Shown here piece by piece: positions 36,435-45,401 of a stretch of 64,000 nt of DNA (the first letter of the stretch is position 1; each line of letters starts with the position of its first letter). The notes below the pieces were generated by a model, which was not told the origin of the DNA, made no database searches, and was given only the letters and a program-made list of their open reading frames with translations. The position numbers and the translations under genes are program-made. Origin of the DNA: Halioglobus sp. (GTDB taxonomy: Bacteria; Pseudomonadota; Gammaproteobacteria; Pseudomonadales; Halieaceae); the NCBI GenBank assembly GCA_029246385.1, contig JAQWNG010000040.1, positions 1-64,000 of the forward strand. The letters run 5' to 3'.

Positions 36435-37369
36435 TGCAAGCCCCCGTTGAGCCAGTATTGACCTCGCGAAAAGACATGGCCCGCCTGATGCGCCTGGCGA
36501 CCTATGCTTCTATTTCCGTTGCCATCATTCTGGTTTTTGGTAAAACGATCGCCTGGGTCCTGACGGATTCGGTGAGTCTGCTGGCCACTCTGATTGATTC
36601 TACTTTAGACGGGCTGGCCTCGCTGATAAACCTGTTTGCAGTGCGTCATGCGATCACTCCGGCCGATAAAGAGCACCGTTTTGGTCATGGCAAGGCTGAG
36701 GCCCTAGCAGGACTCGCTCAGGCTGCATTTATTGCAGGGTCTGCCGGTTTTTTATTGCTGGAATCGAGTCGGCGTTTAATTGATCCCGTGCCCTTGGAAT
36801 CCTATGGGCTCGGTCTGGTGGTGATGATTTGTTCTATTATTCTGACGCTGGCGCTGATGTCTTTTCAGCGGTATGTCATTCGTAAGACAGGCTCTACGGC
36901 GATCAAGGCAGATGCACTGCATTACCGCACAGATTTTCTCGTCAACGTGTCGGTTATTATTGCACTAGTGCTTGCCGCTGAGGGCTGGGGAGGATTCGAT
37001 GCGGTGTTCGCGATAGGCATTGCGCTTTTTATCTTGTATAGCGCTTGGGGGATTGTCAGTCAGTCCCTCGACGACCTGATGGATAGAGAACTCCCTGTCG
37101 CCGAGCGCGACGCCATCATTACCATTGCGGTTGCGCACTCCAAAGTGCATGGCCTGCATGACTTGCGGACTCGACGATCAGGCATCGCCACATTTGTTCA
37201 ACTGCATCTAGAAGTAGATGACGAACTGACGTTATTGGAAGCGCACAAAATCTCTGACGAGGTCGAGTTGGTCCTACAGGAGGCTTACCCCTCAGCGGAA
37301 ATTATTATTCACCTTGATCCGATCTCGATAGTGCCTTTTGAAACGGTACCCGACTTTCTTAAAATATAG
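36434..37369 (+). CDS. Cation diffusion facilitator (FieF-type Zn/Fe exporter)
   Basis: 311 residues, ATG overlapping the previous stop by one base. Six membrane helices fill about 20-205. The metal site is D55-D59 (LIDSTLD) with H163-D167 (HYRTD), the tetrahedral DD-HD pattern of FieF. HRFGHGKAEALAGL is the conserved loop. The C-terminal cytoplasmic domain carries HLEVDDELTL and IIIHLDP. It exports Zn2+ or Fe2+ using the proton gradient. Being in the same operon as the ATP-grasp genes is unusual. Confidence 0.92.
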   Translation: MQAPVEPVLTSRKDMARLMRLATYASISVAIILVFGKTIAWVLTDSVSLLATLIDSTLDGLASLINLFAVRHAITPADKEHRFGHGKAEALAGLAQAAFIAGSAGFLLLESSRRLIDPVPLESYGLGLVVMICSIILTLALMSFQRYVIRKTGSTAIKADALHYRTDFLVNVSVIIALVLAAEGWGGFDAVFAIGIALFILYSAWGIVSQSLDDLMDRELPVAERDAIITIAVAHSKVHGLHDLRTRRSGIATFVQLHLEVDDELTLLEAHKISDEVELVLQEAYPSAEIIIHLDPISIVPFETVPDFLKI

Positions 37370-37391
37370 ACGCCAACGTAATCGATGCTAT

Positions 37392-39473
37392 TTAGAACCT
37401 GTACATCACGCGCGCAAAAATATTGGTGCCCGAGCTGGGTAGACGAGCACCGAGCGCAATGTCGGGGTTGATCGCCCGGTTGTAACCACCCAAGTGGGCT
37501 TCATAGCGCTTATCGAGTACATTATCGACGCCTGCGGCCAGTTGCAGATTTTTAGTGGCGTCCCACGTAGCATTCAGATTGATCAGGCCGTAGCTCGATG
37601 ATTCCTGCTCATCGTTGACCGCGCTGACATTATCCTGTTTGGCATAACCCACTGCTTCAAGCGTTGCGGTCCATGCGGGAGCCGTGTAGGTAAGCCGGAC
37701 AGTGGCGTTGGGTGGGGCTATTCGATAGAGGTTATCGTCACTCGAATCATCACGCTCGCCACGCACGTAATTTATCAGCCCGGATGCGGACCATTGCTGA
37801 CTCAGATGCCAGAACCAGTCCATATCAAATCCATAGAGCTCAGCGTCGACATTGGAGAATTGCAGGGGGTCTGGGTTGTTGGTGCCGTTCTGTGCATTCA
37901 TCATGCGCACAAAGGCAATCGCAGCAGGGTCTTCGCTTTTCGTTCCCTGAATAAAATCTTTGACCTTGCTATAAAAAATTCGCGGCGATAACGTTAGTGT
38001 GTCGCTGCTGTAGTTCAGCCCAGACTCGATCTGACGAGATACTTCAGGGTTGAGGGCCACCGTTCCCGTATAAGTATATCCATCTGCCAGCCCAGCCGTT
38101 GCTTGGAGCGGAAGCCATAGGTAACGTTCCTGATAGCTCGGCGAGCGATTTTTTTGCGCCACGCCAAGGTACCATTTGGTATGGTTGGTGCTCTGGAACC
38201 ACGCTTTTGCAGCAAGATCAAGATTATTGTCGACTTGCCTGAGTTTGGCGTTATTGAAGGCATCGCGCAGGCTCGCTGCGGCAGGCATCATCATTGACGG
38301 CGTGGCATTTACTTCATTAGCATCCATCTCTACGCGGTTGAAGCGTATACCAAACTCTCCACTCCAATGGGTGTTGAAGTTCTCAGTGCGTTCAAAAAAT
38401 GCCCCTAGCACTTCGCGCTTGGCATGATTAAATGTCTCGATAAAAAACATAGGGTTATTGGGGTTATCAACATCTGCATCGTGTTTTGCATTAAAGCCAT
38501 CGAATCCAAAGGTTGACGAACCCATAGTATCGAACACGGTGGTCATCAATTTAAAACCCATATTGTCACTAGAGGCGCTAATGCGTCTCCACTGGCTTGT
38601 CGCAGGTGCTTCGCGCAGTAGGTAATTCGTCATCGTATGGTCGAGGTTGCTGCTGAAAAGTGCGACCGTTATATTGACTACCTCATTTCTATCGAAGTTG
38701 TAGCGCAGGCTATACAAGTCCCCTTTTATCGTTTCTATGTCTGTTGGCAGTGCGGGCGTGCCGCTGTCACCGGTGTCGTTATAGCCATAGCTTAACTGTG
38801 CGGTGTGATTGCCCGTGCGAAAGCCGTAGCCGAGGTCGTAACGCTGGCGTTCGTATTCGGTTGGTCTAATTTTGCCATTGGGAAATTCAGCATCGTCACC
38901 TTTTTCCGTCATAGCGGCGATTCTGACCCTATTGTGTTTGTTGCTGGCATAGACCGCTGACTCGAGGTGATAGGCATCATTCACAGATTGGACATTGCTC
39001 ATCAGCCGGCCACCTATTGCGAACTCTTCTTCCTTGCTAAACTCACCCTCTATCGACTTGACGTCGATGGCGCCGCCGATGGACTCCTGCGCTACGCTGA
39101 CCGGGACGATGCCACGGTAGATCTTAAGCGACTCCAATTGGCCGCCTACCGCATAAGACATCGGCGGGTCCATCCAGTTCGGTCCTGAGGGGGCAAGATG
39201 TGTTCCATCCATGGATACGGCTATGCGCGAGCCGAACATACCTCGGTACTGCGGAATGCCGGTGAGCGGCCCGTTAGTGTTGACATTGCCCCCGGGTGCT
39301 TTCTTTAACAACTGTGCTAAATCTGAAGAGATCAGTAGTTCATCAGCGACATCAATAGTGCGCGTATTTTGGCTAGCAGTGACCACCAATTCCTCCAGAT
39401 GGTCTGCCTGAGCCCACAGTGAGCACAGCAGCATCATGACGGCTATAGGTATAAAGTAGGGTTTTGTTCGCAT
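37392..39473 (-). CDS. TonB-dependent receptor, OprC/NosA-like
   Basis: 693 residues. A signal peptide (to about 23, ADH) is followed by the TonB-box-like ELVVTAS, a plug domain (40-155) and a 22-strand barrel ending in MYRF. The segment SPSYQERYLWLPLQATAGLADG strongly recalls OprC/NosA copper receptors. Methionine/histidine-containing loops (TPSMMMPAA, TNYLLREAPA) could bind metal. It is convergent with the FieF gene, only 22 bases apart, which also fits metal homeostasis. A promoter-like pair lies at 39525-39552. Copper uptake is a family-based guess; zinc is possible. Confidence 0.8.
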   Translation of the reverse strand: MRTKPYFIPIAVMMLLCSLWAQADHLEELVVTASQNTRTIDVADELLISSDLAQLLKKAPGGNVNTNGPLTGIPQYRGMFGSRIAVSMDGTHLAPSGPNWMDPPMSYAVGGQLESLKIYRGIVPVSVAQESIGGAIDVKSIEGEFSKEEEFAIGGRLMSNVQSVNDAYHLESAVYASNKHNRVRIAAMTEKGDDAEFPNGKIRPTEYERQRYDLGYGFRTGNHTAQLSYGYNDTGDSGTPALPTDIETIKGDLYSLRYNFDRNEVVNITVALFSSNLDHTMTNYLLREAPATSQWRRISASSDNMGFKLMTTVFDTMGSSTFGFDGFNAKHDADVDNPNNPMFFIETFNHAKREVLGAFFERTENFNTHWSGEFGIRFNRVEMDANEVNATPSMMMPAAASLRDAFNNAKLRQVDNNLDLAAKAWFQSTNHTKWYLGVAQKNRSPSYQERYLWLPLQATAGLADGYTYTGTVALNPEVSRQIESGLNYSSDTLTLSPRIFYSKVKDFIQGTKSEDPAAIAFVRMMNAQNGTNNPDPLQFSNVDAELYGFDMDWFWHLSQQWSASGLINYVRGERDDSSDDNLYRIAPPNATVRLTYTAPAWTATLEAVGYAKQDNVSAVNDEQESSSYGLINLNATWDATKNLQLAAGVDNVLDKRYEAHLGGYNRAINPDIALGARLPSSGTNIFARVMYRF

Positions 39474-39524
39474 GGATGCTCCATCGTTGAAAGGGGGTGC
39501 TGGCCAGTGGATTTTTAGTTGGAT

Positions 39525-39552
39525 TGTATAGACGCTGCAGATTATCTTACAA
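39525..39552 (-). promoter_or_regulatory. Promoter-like pair for the OprC-like receptor
   Basis: Read on the minus strand: TTGTAA (39547-39552), 16-base spacer, TATACA (39525-39530), about 50 bases before the ATG at 39473. No obvious Fur or Zur box overlaps it by eye. Confidence 0.4.
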
Positions 39553-39707
39553 AGTAGGATGCATAATCAAATGCCCACCTGATCAGCAACCGCAGTAACC
39601 GCAGTTGTTCCGCAGGGCACCAGTACCGTCATTGGGGAAACGTCCGTCGCTCGGGAGGCACTTTTTTATAGCGACGCAGTCGTGACATTCAATTTTGCAG
39701 TGAGTGA

Positions 39708-39744
39708 TACTTGAACGCCGGCAAAACATACTGTATGTTCAAAT
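39708..39744 (+). promoter_or_regulatory. Promoter with embedded palindrome (copy 1 of shared element)
   Basis: TTGAAC at 39711-39716, 17-base spacer, TATGTT at 39734-39739. The perfect palindrome AACATAC-T-GTATGTT (39725-39739) covers the spacer end and the -10 box, where a repressor would block RNA polymerase. A second copy, same by 32 of 37 bases, lies at 47993-48029. It lies about 115 bases before the GTG of the first acyl-CoA dehydrogenase. Confidence 0.7.
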
Positions 39745-39856
39745 CCTGATTCTAGGCGAGTAAATGGCTCGCCGTTAACGTTTTCAATGCAGCGTTCTAC
39801 TTTCTTTGGCCGTCTGGCCTGTTGTCGGTAATACGCTTCACCAATGAGGTAACCCC

Positions 39857-41038
39857 GTGAGCGACCTTGAACAGTTTCGTCAGGAGACGCGAGTCTGGCT
39901 GCAGGAGAATTGTCCTGAGAGCATGCGTCAGCAGGCCAAAGGCTTTGAGGACATTTTTAATGGGGGCCGCAACCCCGAAATAACCCATCCAGAGCAAGAG
40001 CTTTGGTGCGACCGCATGGCAGCGCGTGGCTGGACTGTTCCCCACTGGCCGAAGGAATATGGTGGTGGTGGACTGAGCAAAGAAGAGGCAAACGTCCTTG
40101 CACAGGAGATGGCGGCCATCGGTGCACGCCCTGCGCTGACCAGTTTTGGTATCTCCATGCTTGGCCCTGCTCTCCTGCATTTTGGTTCTGAGGAGCAAAA
40201 GCTGGAACACTTGCCTAAAATCGTCCGCGGTGAGATTCGCTGGTGTCAGGGTTATTCTGAACCAAACTCTGGGTCAGACCTAGCAAGTCTCGCGACTAAA
40301 GCCGAAGACAAGGGTGATCATTATGTGATCAACGGCCAGAAAATTTGGACATCTTACGCAGACAAGTCTGACTGGATATTTTGTTTGGTGCGCACCGATA
40401 GCTCGGGCAGCAAGCACGAAGGCATCAGTTTTGTGCTATTCGATATGGCACAGGAAGGGGTGACGACTCGCCCTATTAAATTGATTAGTGGCAGTTCCCC
40501 GTTTTGCGAAACCTTCTTCGATAACGCGATCGCCGACAAAAAAAACCTGGTTGGCGAAGAGGGTAACGGCTGGACCATCGCCAAGTACCTGTTGACGCAT
40601 GAGCGGGAGATGATCTCTTCTTTCGGGGCTGCACCTAAAAAGTCTGTCGGGCAAGTCGCACTGGATAATATCGGAGCCGACGCCTCTGGTCGACTGTCTA
40701 GCTCAATACTGCGTCAAAATATCGCACAGTACCAGCTCGACACTATGGCTTTTGGCGCCACTATGGCGCGGGTCGGCGATGAATCAAAAGCCGGGAAGGG
40801 CCTCGGTGCGGCATCATCTATATTTAAATATTATGGCACTGAGCTAAATAAGCGACGCAATGAATTAAACTTGGCGGTGTGCGGCGAATCCGGTTTGGGT
40901 TGGGAGGGCGAAGAATACCGCCAGGGCGAGGTCAGTCGAGGCTGGTTGCGTTCCAAGGGAAATTCTATCGAGGGTGGTACCTCTGAGGTACAGCTTAATA
41001 TTATTGCCAAGCGTGTGCTCGGACTGCCCGACGCATAG
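39857..41038 (+). CDS. Acyl-CoA dehydrogenase, catalytic subunit of a likely heteromeric pair
   Basis: 393 residues from GTG 39857 (GAGG upstream). It has an N-terminal helical domain to about 115, the FAD-binding WCQGYSEPNSGSDLASL segment (about 130-146) and WTSY. The C-terminal motif is SIEGGTSEVQLNIIAKRVLGLP, with the Glu of IEGGT at the catalytic-base position. It oxidises an acyl-CoA to the 2-enoyl-CoA. The next gene is a diverged paralogue lacking that Glu, the layout of FadE26/FadE27 (ChsE4/ChsE5) and PimC/PimD pairs. It is the first gene of the block, under the shared palindromic promoter. Confidence 0.88.
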   Translation: MSDLEQFRQETRVWLQENCPESMRQQAKGFEDIFNGGRNPEITHPEQELWCDRMAARGWTVPHWPKEYGGGGLSKEEANVLAQEMAAIGARPALTSFGISMLGPALLHFGSEEQKLEHLPKIVRGEIRWCQGYSEPNSGSDLASLATKAEDKGDHYVINGQKIWTSYADKSDWIFCLVRTDSSGSKHEGISFVLFDMAQEGVTTRPIKLISGSSPFCETFFDNAIADKKNLVGEEGNGWTIAKYLLTHEREMISSFGAAPKKSVGQVALDNIGADASGRLSSSILRQNIAQYQLDTMAFGATMARVGDESKAGKGLGAASSIFKYYGTELNKRRNELNLAVCGESGLGWEGEEYRQGEVSRGWLRSKGNSIEGGTSEVQLNIIAKRVLGLPDA

Positions 41039-41066
41039 CTCCGGTTAAAGAGGGGATTAGTAAAAA

Positions 41067-42206
41067 ATGGCGTTAGTATTGAACGAAGAGCAGATAATGT
41101 TAAAGGAGTCTGCCGCTGGCTTTCTGGCGGAGAATGCTACTGTGACTCACCTGCGCGCATTACGTGACAGCAATAGCGAGCGTGGGTTCAGCGACGATGT
41201 CTGGAATGAAATGGCGCAGATGGGTTGGGCGGGTATCGCCATACCAGAGGCTTTTGGCGGTTTGGGCTATGGTTATACGGGTTTAGGCCTACTGTTGGAG
41301 CAGGCAGGGCGCAACCTCAGTGCCAGCCCTTTGCAATCTACCGTTCTGATTGCAGCAACCTTAATTGGCGAATTGGGAAGCTCGCAGCAAAAAGAGAAGC
41401 TATTGCCGGCCATTGCAGCGGGTAAGAAGTTAATTAGTCTCGGACTGCAGGAGGGGTCGCACCACACACCACATCAAAGTGCATTGAGTGCGACGTTGAG
41501 CGAGGGTGACTATATTCTTAACGGCACCAAAGTGATGGTGTTGGATGCTGTGTTTGCGCACACTTTTGTTGTCATCGCGCGCACCAGTGGGGCGCCGGCT
41601 GAGGAACAGGGATTAAGTGCCTTCCTCGTCGATGCGGGCACCGCGGGTCTGACCGTGGAGCGACGCAGCCTGGTAGATTCCCGCAGTGCAGGTGCACTGG
41701 TGTGCGACAATGTTCGGGTTCCCGCGACCAATCTTCTGGGTGCGCTCGGAAGCGCTTGGGTTGGTCTTAGTCGTGCATTGGATATTGCCAATATCGGCCT
41801 AGCGTCAGAGTTGCTTGGTGTGTCGACCGAAGTGTTTGAAAGGACTATCGCTTATCTGCAAGAGCGCAAGCAATTCGGCCGCGTGATTGGTTCTTTTCAG
41901 GGTTTACAACATCGTGCTGCGGAGCTATTTGCAGAGTTAGAGTTGGCGCGATCAATTGTATTGAAAGCACTGCATGCTATTGATGAGGACGACCCAGCGT
42001 TGCCTTTAATTGCCAGTGCGGCCAAGGCAAAGCTGTGTGAAGTGGCTCAACGTGCGACCAATGAGGCCATCCAGATGCATGGCGGCATCGGCATGACCGA
42101 TGAGTATGAGATCGGCTTTTTTATCAAGCGAGCGCGGGTCGTTCAGCACACCTTTGGCGACTATAATTATCACCTGGATCGCTTTGCTCGGTATAGTGGT
42201 TTTTGA
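41067..42206 (+). CDS. Acyl-CoA dehydrogenase, non-catalytic-type partner subunit
   Basis: 379 residues, 28 bases after the first dehydrogenase, with GAGGGG ten bases before the ATG. The fold is clear: WAGIAIPEAFGGLGYGYTGLGLLLEQAG, FGRVIGSFQGLQHRAAEL, then MHGGIGMTDEYEIGFF. Where catalytic subunits have a Y/F/I-EG-T motif, this protein has VVQHTFGDYNYH, so the usual catalytic Glu is absent. It is therefore likely the structural/FAD-sharing half of an alpha2-beta2 enzyme, as known for steroid side-chain and pimeloyl-CoA dehydrogenases. The TGA precedes the ligase ATG by 28 bases. Confidence 0.85.
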   Translation: MALVLNEEQIMLKESAAGFLAENATVTHLRALRDSNSERGFSDDVWNEMAQMGWAGIAIPEAFGGLGYGYTGLGLLLEQAGRNLSASPLQSTVLIAATLIGELGSSQQKEKLLPAIAAGKKLISLGLQEGSHHTPHQSALSATLSEGDYILNGTKVMVLDAVFAHTFVVIARTSGAPAEEQGLSAFLVDAGTAGLTVERRSLVDSRSAGALVCDNVRVPATNLLGALGSAWVGLSRALDIANIGLASELLGVSTEVFERTIAYLQERKQFGRVIGSFQGLQHRAAELFAELELARSIVLKALHAIDEDDPALPLIASAAKAKLCEVAQRATNEAIQMHGGIGMTDEYEIGFFIKRARVVQHTFGDYNYHLDRFARYSGF

Positions 42207-42234
42207 GCATGCGGTAGAGACGGAACCCGCAATA

Positions 42235-43947
42235 ATGAAAGCAGAACTCAAACAATTTGATGAAGTGGTTGCCAGCCTCACCGCAGTCGGTCAGGGGTTT
42301 GAAGTGAACACAGTGGAGCTGAGGGGTGTCCCATACCGCAACTTTGCCGCGTTGCCTGCCAATCTGGCGCAGTTCTTTACAGTCATGTTGCAGCACGCAG
42401 AAAAGGATTTTGCGGTTTACTTAAAAGAGCGCTACACCTTCGGTCAAGGCTACCAGCGCAGTTGTGAATTTGGCGCGGCGTTAGTAGAGCGCTATGGTCT
42501 GGTTAAGGGCGACCGCGTTGCCATCCTGAGTCGCAACAATCCGCAGTGGATGATGGCCTTTGTTGGCATCACTTCTGTGGGCGGGGTGGCCGTACCAATG
42601 AATGGTTGGTGGACCACAGAAGAGCTGGACTACGGTTTTTCAGACAGTGGTGCAAAGATTGTAGTCGCCGATCGCGCGCGGGTGCAGCGTCTCACGCCTA
42701 TCGCAGAAAAACATGGTCTACAAATTATCGCCATTGATGACTGTGACGGCCTCGGCGTTGAGTGTACGTCATTTGACGAATTATTGTGGGAGTTTTCCGG
42801 TCGCAGTATGCCTGAGGTGACGGTTACTCTAGAAGACCACGCGACCATTATGTATACCTCTGGCTCTACCGGTCACCCTAAAGGCGCGCTGTCTAGCCAT
42901 AGAGGTGTTTTGGCGGCACTTTACAGTTGGATGTGTATGGGGGTTGCTACCAAAATGACAGGGGCTCAGGTTGCTGGAGATGAGGGGCTGCCGCCCTGCG
43001 CGCTGGTGACAATTCCATTGTTTCACTGTACTGGAAGCCACTCAGCTTTCATGCTGTCTTTAGTGGTAGGTCGAAAAATGGTGATTATGCATAAGTGGGA
43101 TGCAGAGGAGGCCCTGCGTCTGATCGAGGCGGAAAAAGTGACATGGTTCAATGGCGTTCCGACGATGTCGGCGGAATTGCAGGCGGCCGCGAAGACCACG
43201 GCTCGTGATATTACATCGCTGACGGAGATTATGGCGGGCGGTGCGGCGCGGCCTCCGGAGCAGGTAAAAAAAATCAGTGGTACGTTTAAAAATTCTACTC
43301 TGGGGATTGGTTACGGGCTGACGGAAACGAATGCATTGGGGGCGGTGAATGCCGGCGCCTTTTACGTTGCTAGGCCTGACAGTGCGGGCCGGGTTGTACC
43401 TCCGGTGACCGAATTTCGTGTTGTCTCAGAAGAGGGCCTTGAGCAGCCTGTAGGTGAACGGGGTGAACTGTGCATCAAGTCTCCTGCCAATATACTGGGT
43501 TACTGGAACAAGCCCGAAGCCACAGCAGAAGCCTTTGTTGACGGCTGGTTTCACACCGGCGATATCGCCTATCTGGACGAAGACGGATTTCTCTATATCG
43601 TTGATCGGATGAAAGAAATCATTATTCGCGGGGGTGAAAACATCAGCTGCATTGAAGTGGAGGCCGCTATTTATTTGCATTCGGATATCCTCGAAGCGGC
43701 AGTATTTGGGCTGCCTGATGAACGTCTTGGCGAGATCGTAGGTGCCGCTGTGGTGCTGCGAGAAGACGCTCACCTCGGCGCCGACGAACTGCGTATATAC
43801 TTGGCGAGTCACCTAGCGCCCTTTAAGATACCCGCTCACATATGGTTTTCTGCTGAACAGCTGCCGCGCATCGCATCAGGCAAAATTTTTAAACGTCAAA
43901 TAAAAGCGGACTACGCCGCTGAACTGGTTCGTAATAATCAGCTATGA
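42235..43947 (+). CDS. Acyl-CoA ligase (AMP-forming)
   Basis: 570 residues from ATG 42235. The open frame reaches back to 42100 inside the previous gene but has no ribosome site there. Adenylation motifs: IMYTSGSTGHPKGAL (about 205), GYGLTETNA (about 360), GWFHTGDIAYLDEDGF and DRMKEIIIRGGENIS, with the final K in SGKIFKRQIK. It activates a free carboxylic acid with ATP and CoA. The gene order FadE-FadE-FadD matches fadE26-fadE27-fadD17 of Mycobacterium tuberculosis, which suggests a branched or cyclic acid, but the ligase itself does not reveal its substrate. Confidence 0.9.
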   Translation: MKAELKQFDEVVASLTAVGQGFEVNTVELRGVPYRNFAALPANLAQFFTVMLQHAEKDFAVYLKERYTFGQGYQRSCEFGAALVERYGLVKGDRVAILSRNNPQWMMAFVGITSVGGVAVPMNGWWTTEELDYGFSDSGAKIVVADRARVQRLTPIAEKHGLQIIAIDDCDGLGVECTSFDELLWEFSGRSMPEVTVTLEDHATIMYTSGSTGHPKGALSSHRGVLAALYSWMCMGVATKMTGAQVAGDEGLPPCALVTIPLFHCTGSHSAFMLSLVVGRKMVIMHKWDAEEALRLIEAEKVTWFNGVPTMSAELQAAAKTTARDITSLTEIMAGGAARPPEQVKKISGTFKNSTLGIGYGLTETNALGAVNAGAFYVARPDSAGRVVPPVTEFRVVSEEGLEQPVGERGELCIKSPANILGYWNKPEATAEAFVDGWFHTGDIAYLDEDGFLYIVDRMKEIIIRGGENISCIEVEAAIYLHSDILEAAVFGLPDERLGEIVGAAVVLREDAHLGADELRIYLASHLAPFKIPAHIWFSAEQLPRIASGKIFKRQIKADYAAELVRNNQL

Positions 43948-43995
43948 CTTAATGATAGTCTAGTGACAGTCCGACAATGAAGAAGGAGAGAGACA

Positions 43996-45213
43996 ATGGA
44001 TTTAGGCGTTAGCGCAAAACTGGTACCGCTGCTGGAAGAGGTGCGAAGCTTTATTGAGAAGGAGATTTTGCCGGTCGAGGTCGAGTTCTATGAAGATATT
44101 GCAGTGGGTGATCGATGGGAGTGGACTCAGCGTCAAACTGACATTCGGGAAGGCCTGAAAACCAAAGCAAAAGCACGGGGGTTATGGAATTTCTTTCTTA
44201 CTGAAGGTGACGCCGGTTCTGGCCTGAATACAGTGGAGTACGCTTATCTTGCCGAGGAAATGGGCAAGTCACACTTGGCTGCAGAAATATTTAACTGTGC
44301 CGCCCCGGATACGGGGAATATGGAAGTGCTACATAAATACGGTACCGAGGATCAGAAAAAGCAGTGGCTGGAGCCGCTGTTAAACGGTGATATCCGTTCT
44401 GCTTTTTCTATGACCGAGCCCGGAGTAGCATCATCGGACGCGACCAATGTCTGCACGCAGGCAGTACTCGATGGTGACGACTGGGTTATTAACGGAGAAA
44501 AGCACTATGTGTCTGGCGCCGGCGATCCGCGCTGTAAGATAATGATCGTAATGGTAAAAACCGAGCCGGACGCACCCAAACATCAGCAGCAGTCACAGAT
44601 ACTCGTTCCAACAGACACCCCCGGATTTGAAAACCTGCGCGGCATGAATGTGTTTTCCATGGATGATGCGCCCCATGGTCATATGCATCAGAAATTTACC
44701 AACGTGCGCGTGCCCAAAGAAAATATTCTGTTAGGATCTGGTCGTGGTTTTGAGATTTCTCAGGGTCGACTGGGACCAGGCCGCATACACCACTGCATGC
44801 GCGCCATCGGTGCTGCAGAAAAAGCATTGGAGCTCCTTTGCCAACGGTCGATGTCGCGTGTCGCTTTTGGTAAGCCGCTAGCGCGTTTGGGCGGAAATAT
44901 CGACATCATCGCTAATGCGCGAATGGACATTGAGCAGGCTCGTCTGCTGACGTTAAAGACCGCTTGGATGATGGATAACGTGGATGCGAAAGAGGCCCGC
45001 GTATGGATTTCGATGATCAAGACGGCGGTGCCGAATATCTCTATCCGCATTGTGGACGAGGCAATTCAAATGTTTGGCGCACTGGGAGTGAGTCAGGATA
45101 CGCCGCTGGCCCATATGTATATGTCTCAGCGCACGCTGCGCCTAGCTGATGGTCCTGATGCAGTGCACCGCATGGTGGTGGGCCGCAATGAGCTGAAACA
45201 ATATATCCAATAG
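43996..45213 (+). CDS. Acyl-CoA dehydrogenase, ACAD10/11-like
   Basis: 405 residues with an AAGGAG ribosome site. Core: FSMTEPGVASSDATNV (about 136-151), HYVSGAGDPRCK, LGPGRIHHCMRAIG, and the C-terminus LADGPDAVHRMVVGRNEL. The DGPDxVH end, with Asp instead of the usual Glu, is typical of the ACAD10/11-like subfamily, which prefers long or branched substrates. It follows the ligase by 48 bases and is probably in the same transcript. Confidence 0.88.
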   Translation: MDLGVSAKLVPLLEEVRSFIEKEILPVEVEFYEDIAVGDRWEWTQRQTDIREGLKTKAKARGLWNFFLTEGDAGSGLNTVEYAYLAEEMGKSHLAAEIFNCAAPDTGNMEVLHKYGTEDQKKQWLEPLLNGDIRSAFSMTEPGVASSDATNVCTQAVLDGDDWVINGEKHYVSGAGDPRCKIMIVMVKTEPDAPKHQQQSQILVPTDTPGFENLRGMNVFSMDDAPHGHMHQKFTNVRVPKENILLGSGRGFEISQGRLGPGRIHHCMRAIGAAEKALELLCQRSMSRVAFGKPLARLGGNIDIIANARMDIEQARLLTLKTAWMMDNVDAKEARVWISMIKTAVPNISIRIVDEAIQMFGALGVSQDTPLAHMYMSQRTLRLADGPDAVHRMVVGRNELKQYIQ

Positions 45214-45401
45214 CCGTGAAGTACACCTACGCGCAGTAATGACTTCAAACGCTCCTGCTGACGCTGGGCAAGACGCTTGGCCATTTAAAAGCCTTTGCTG
45301 ACGCTACGGCATCTTTACCGTTATGACTTAAAAATTTGCTTTAAATTGCGGTTGGACTGATGTAGGTTCTAGAGACTACTAATAAGAATGGCCTCAATCG
45401 T

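Larger units (their letters stand above)
39474..39856. other. Intergenic region with divergent promoters
   Basis: 383 bases between the OprC-like receptor and the catabolic block. It contains a leftward promoter-like pair (39525-39552) and a rightward promoter/palindrome (39708-39744). The sequence between, with repeats of AACCGCAGT-like units at 39588-39610, codes for nothing I recognise. Confidence 0.5.
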
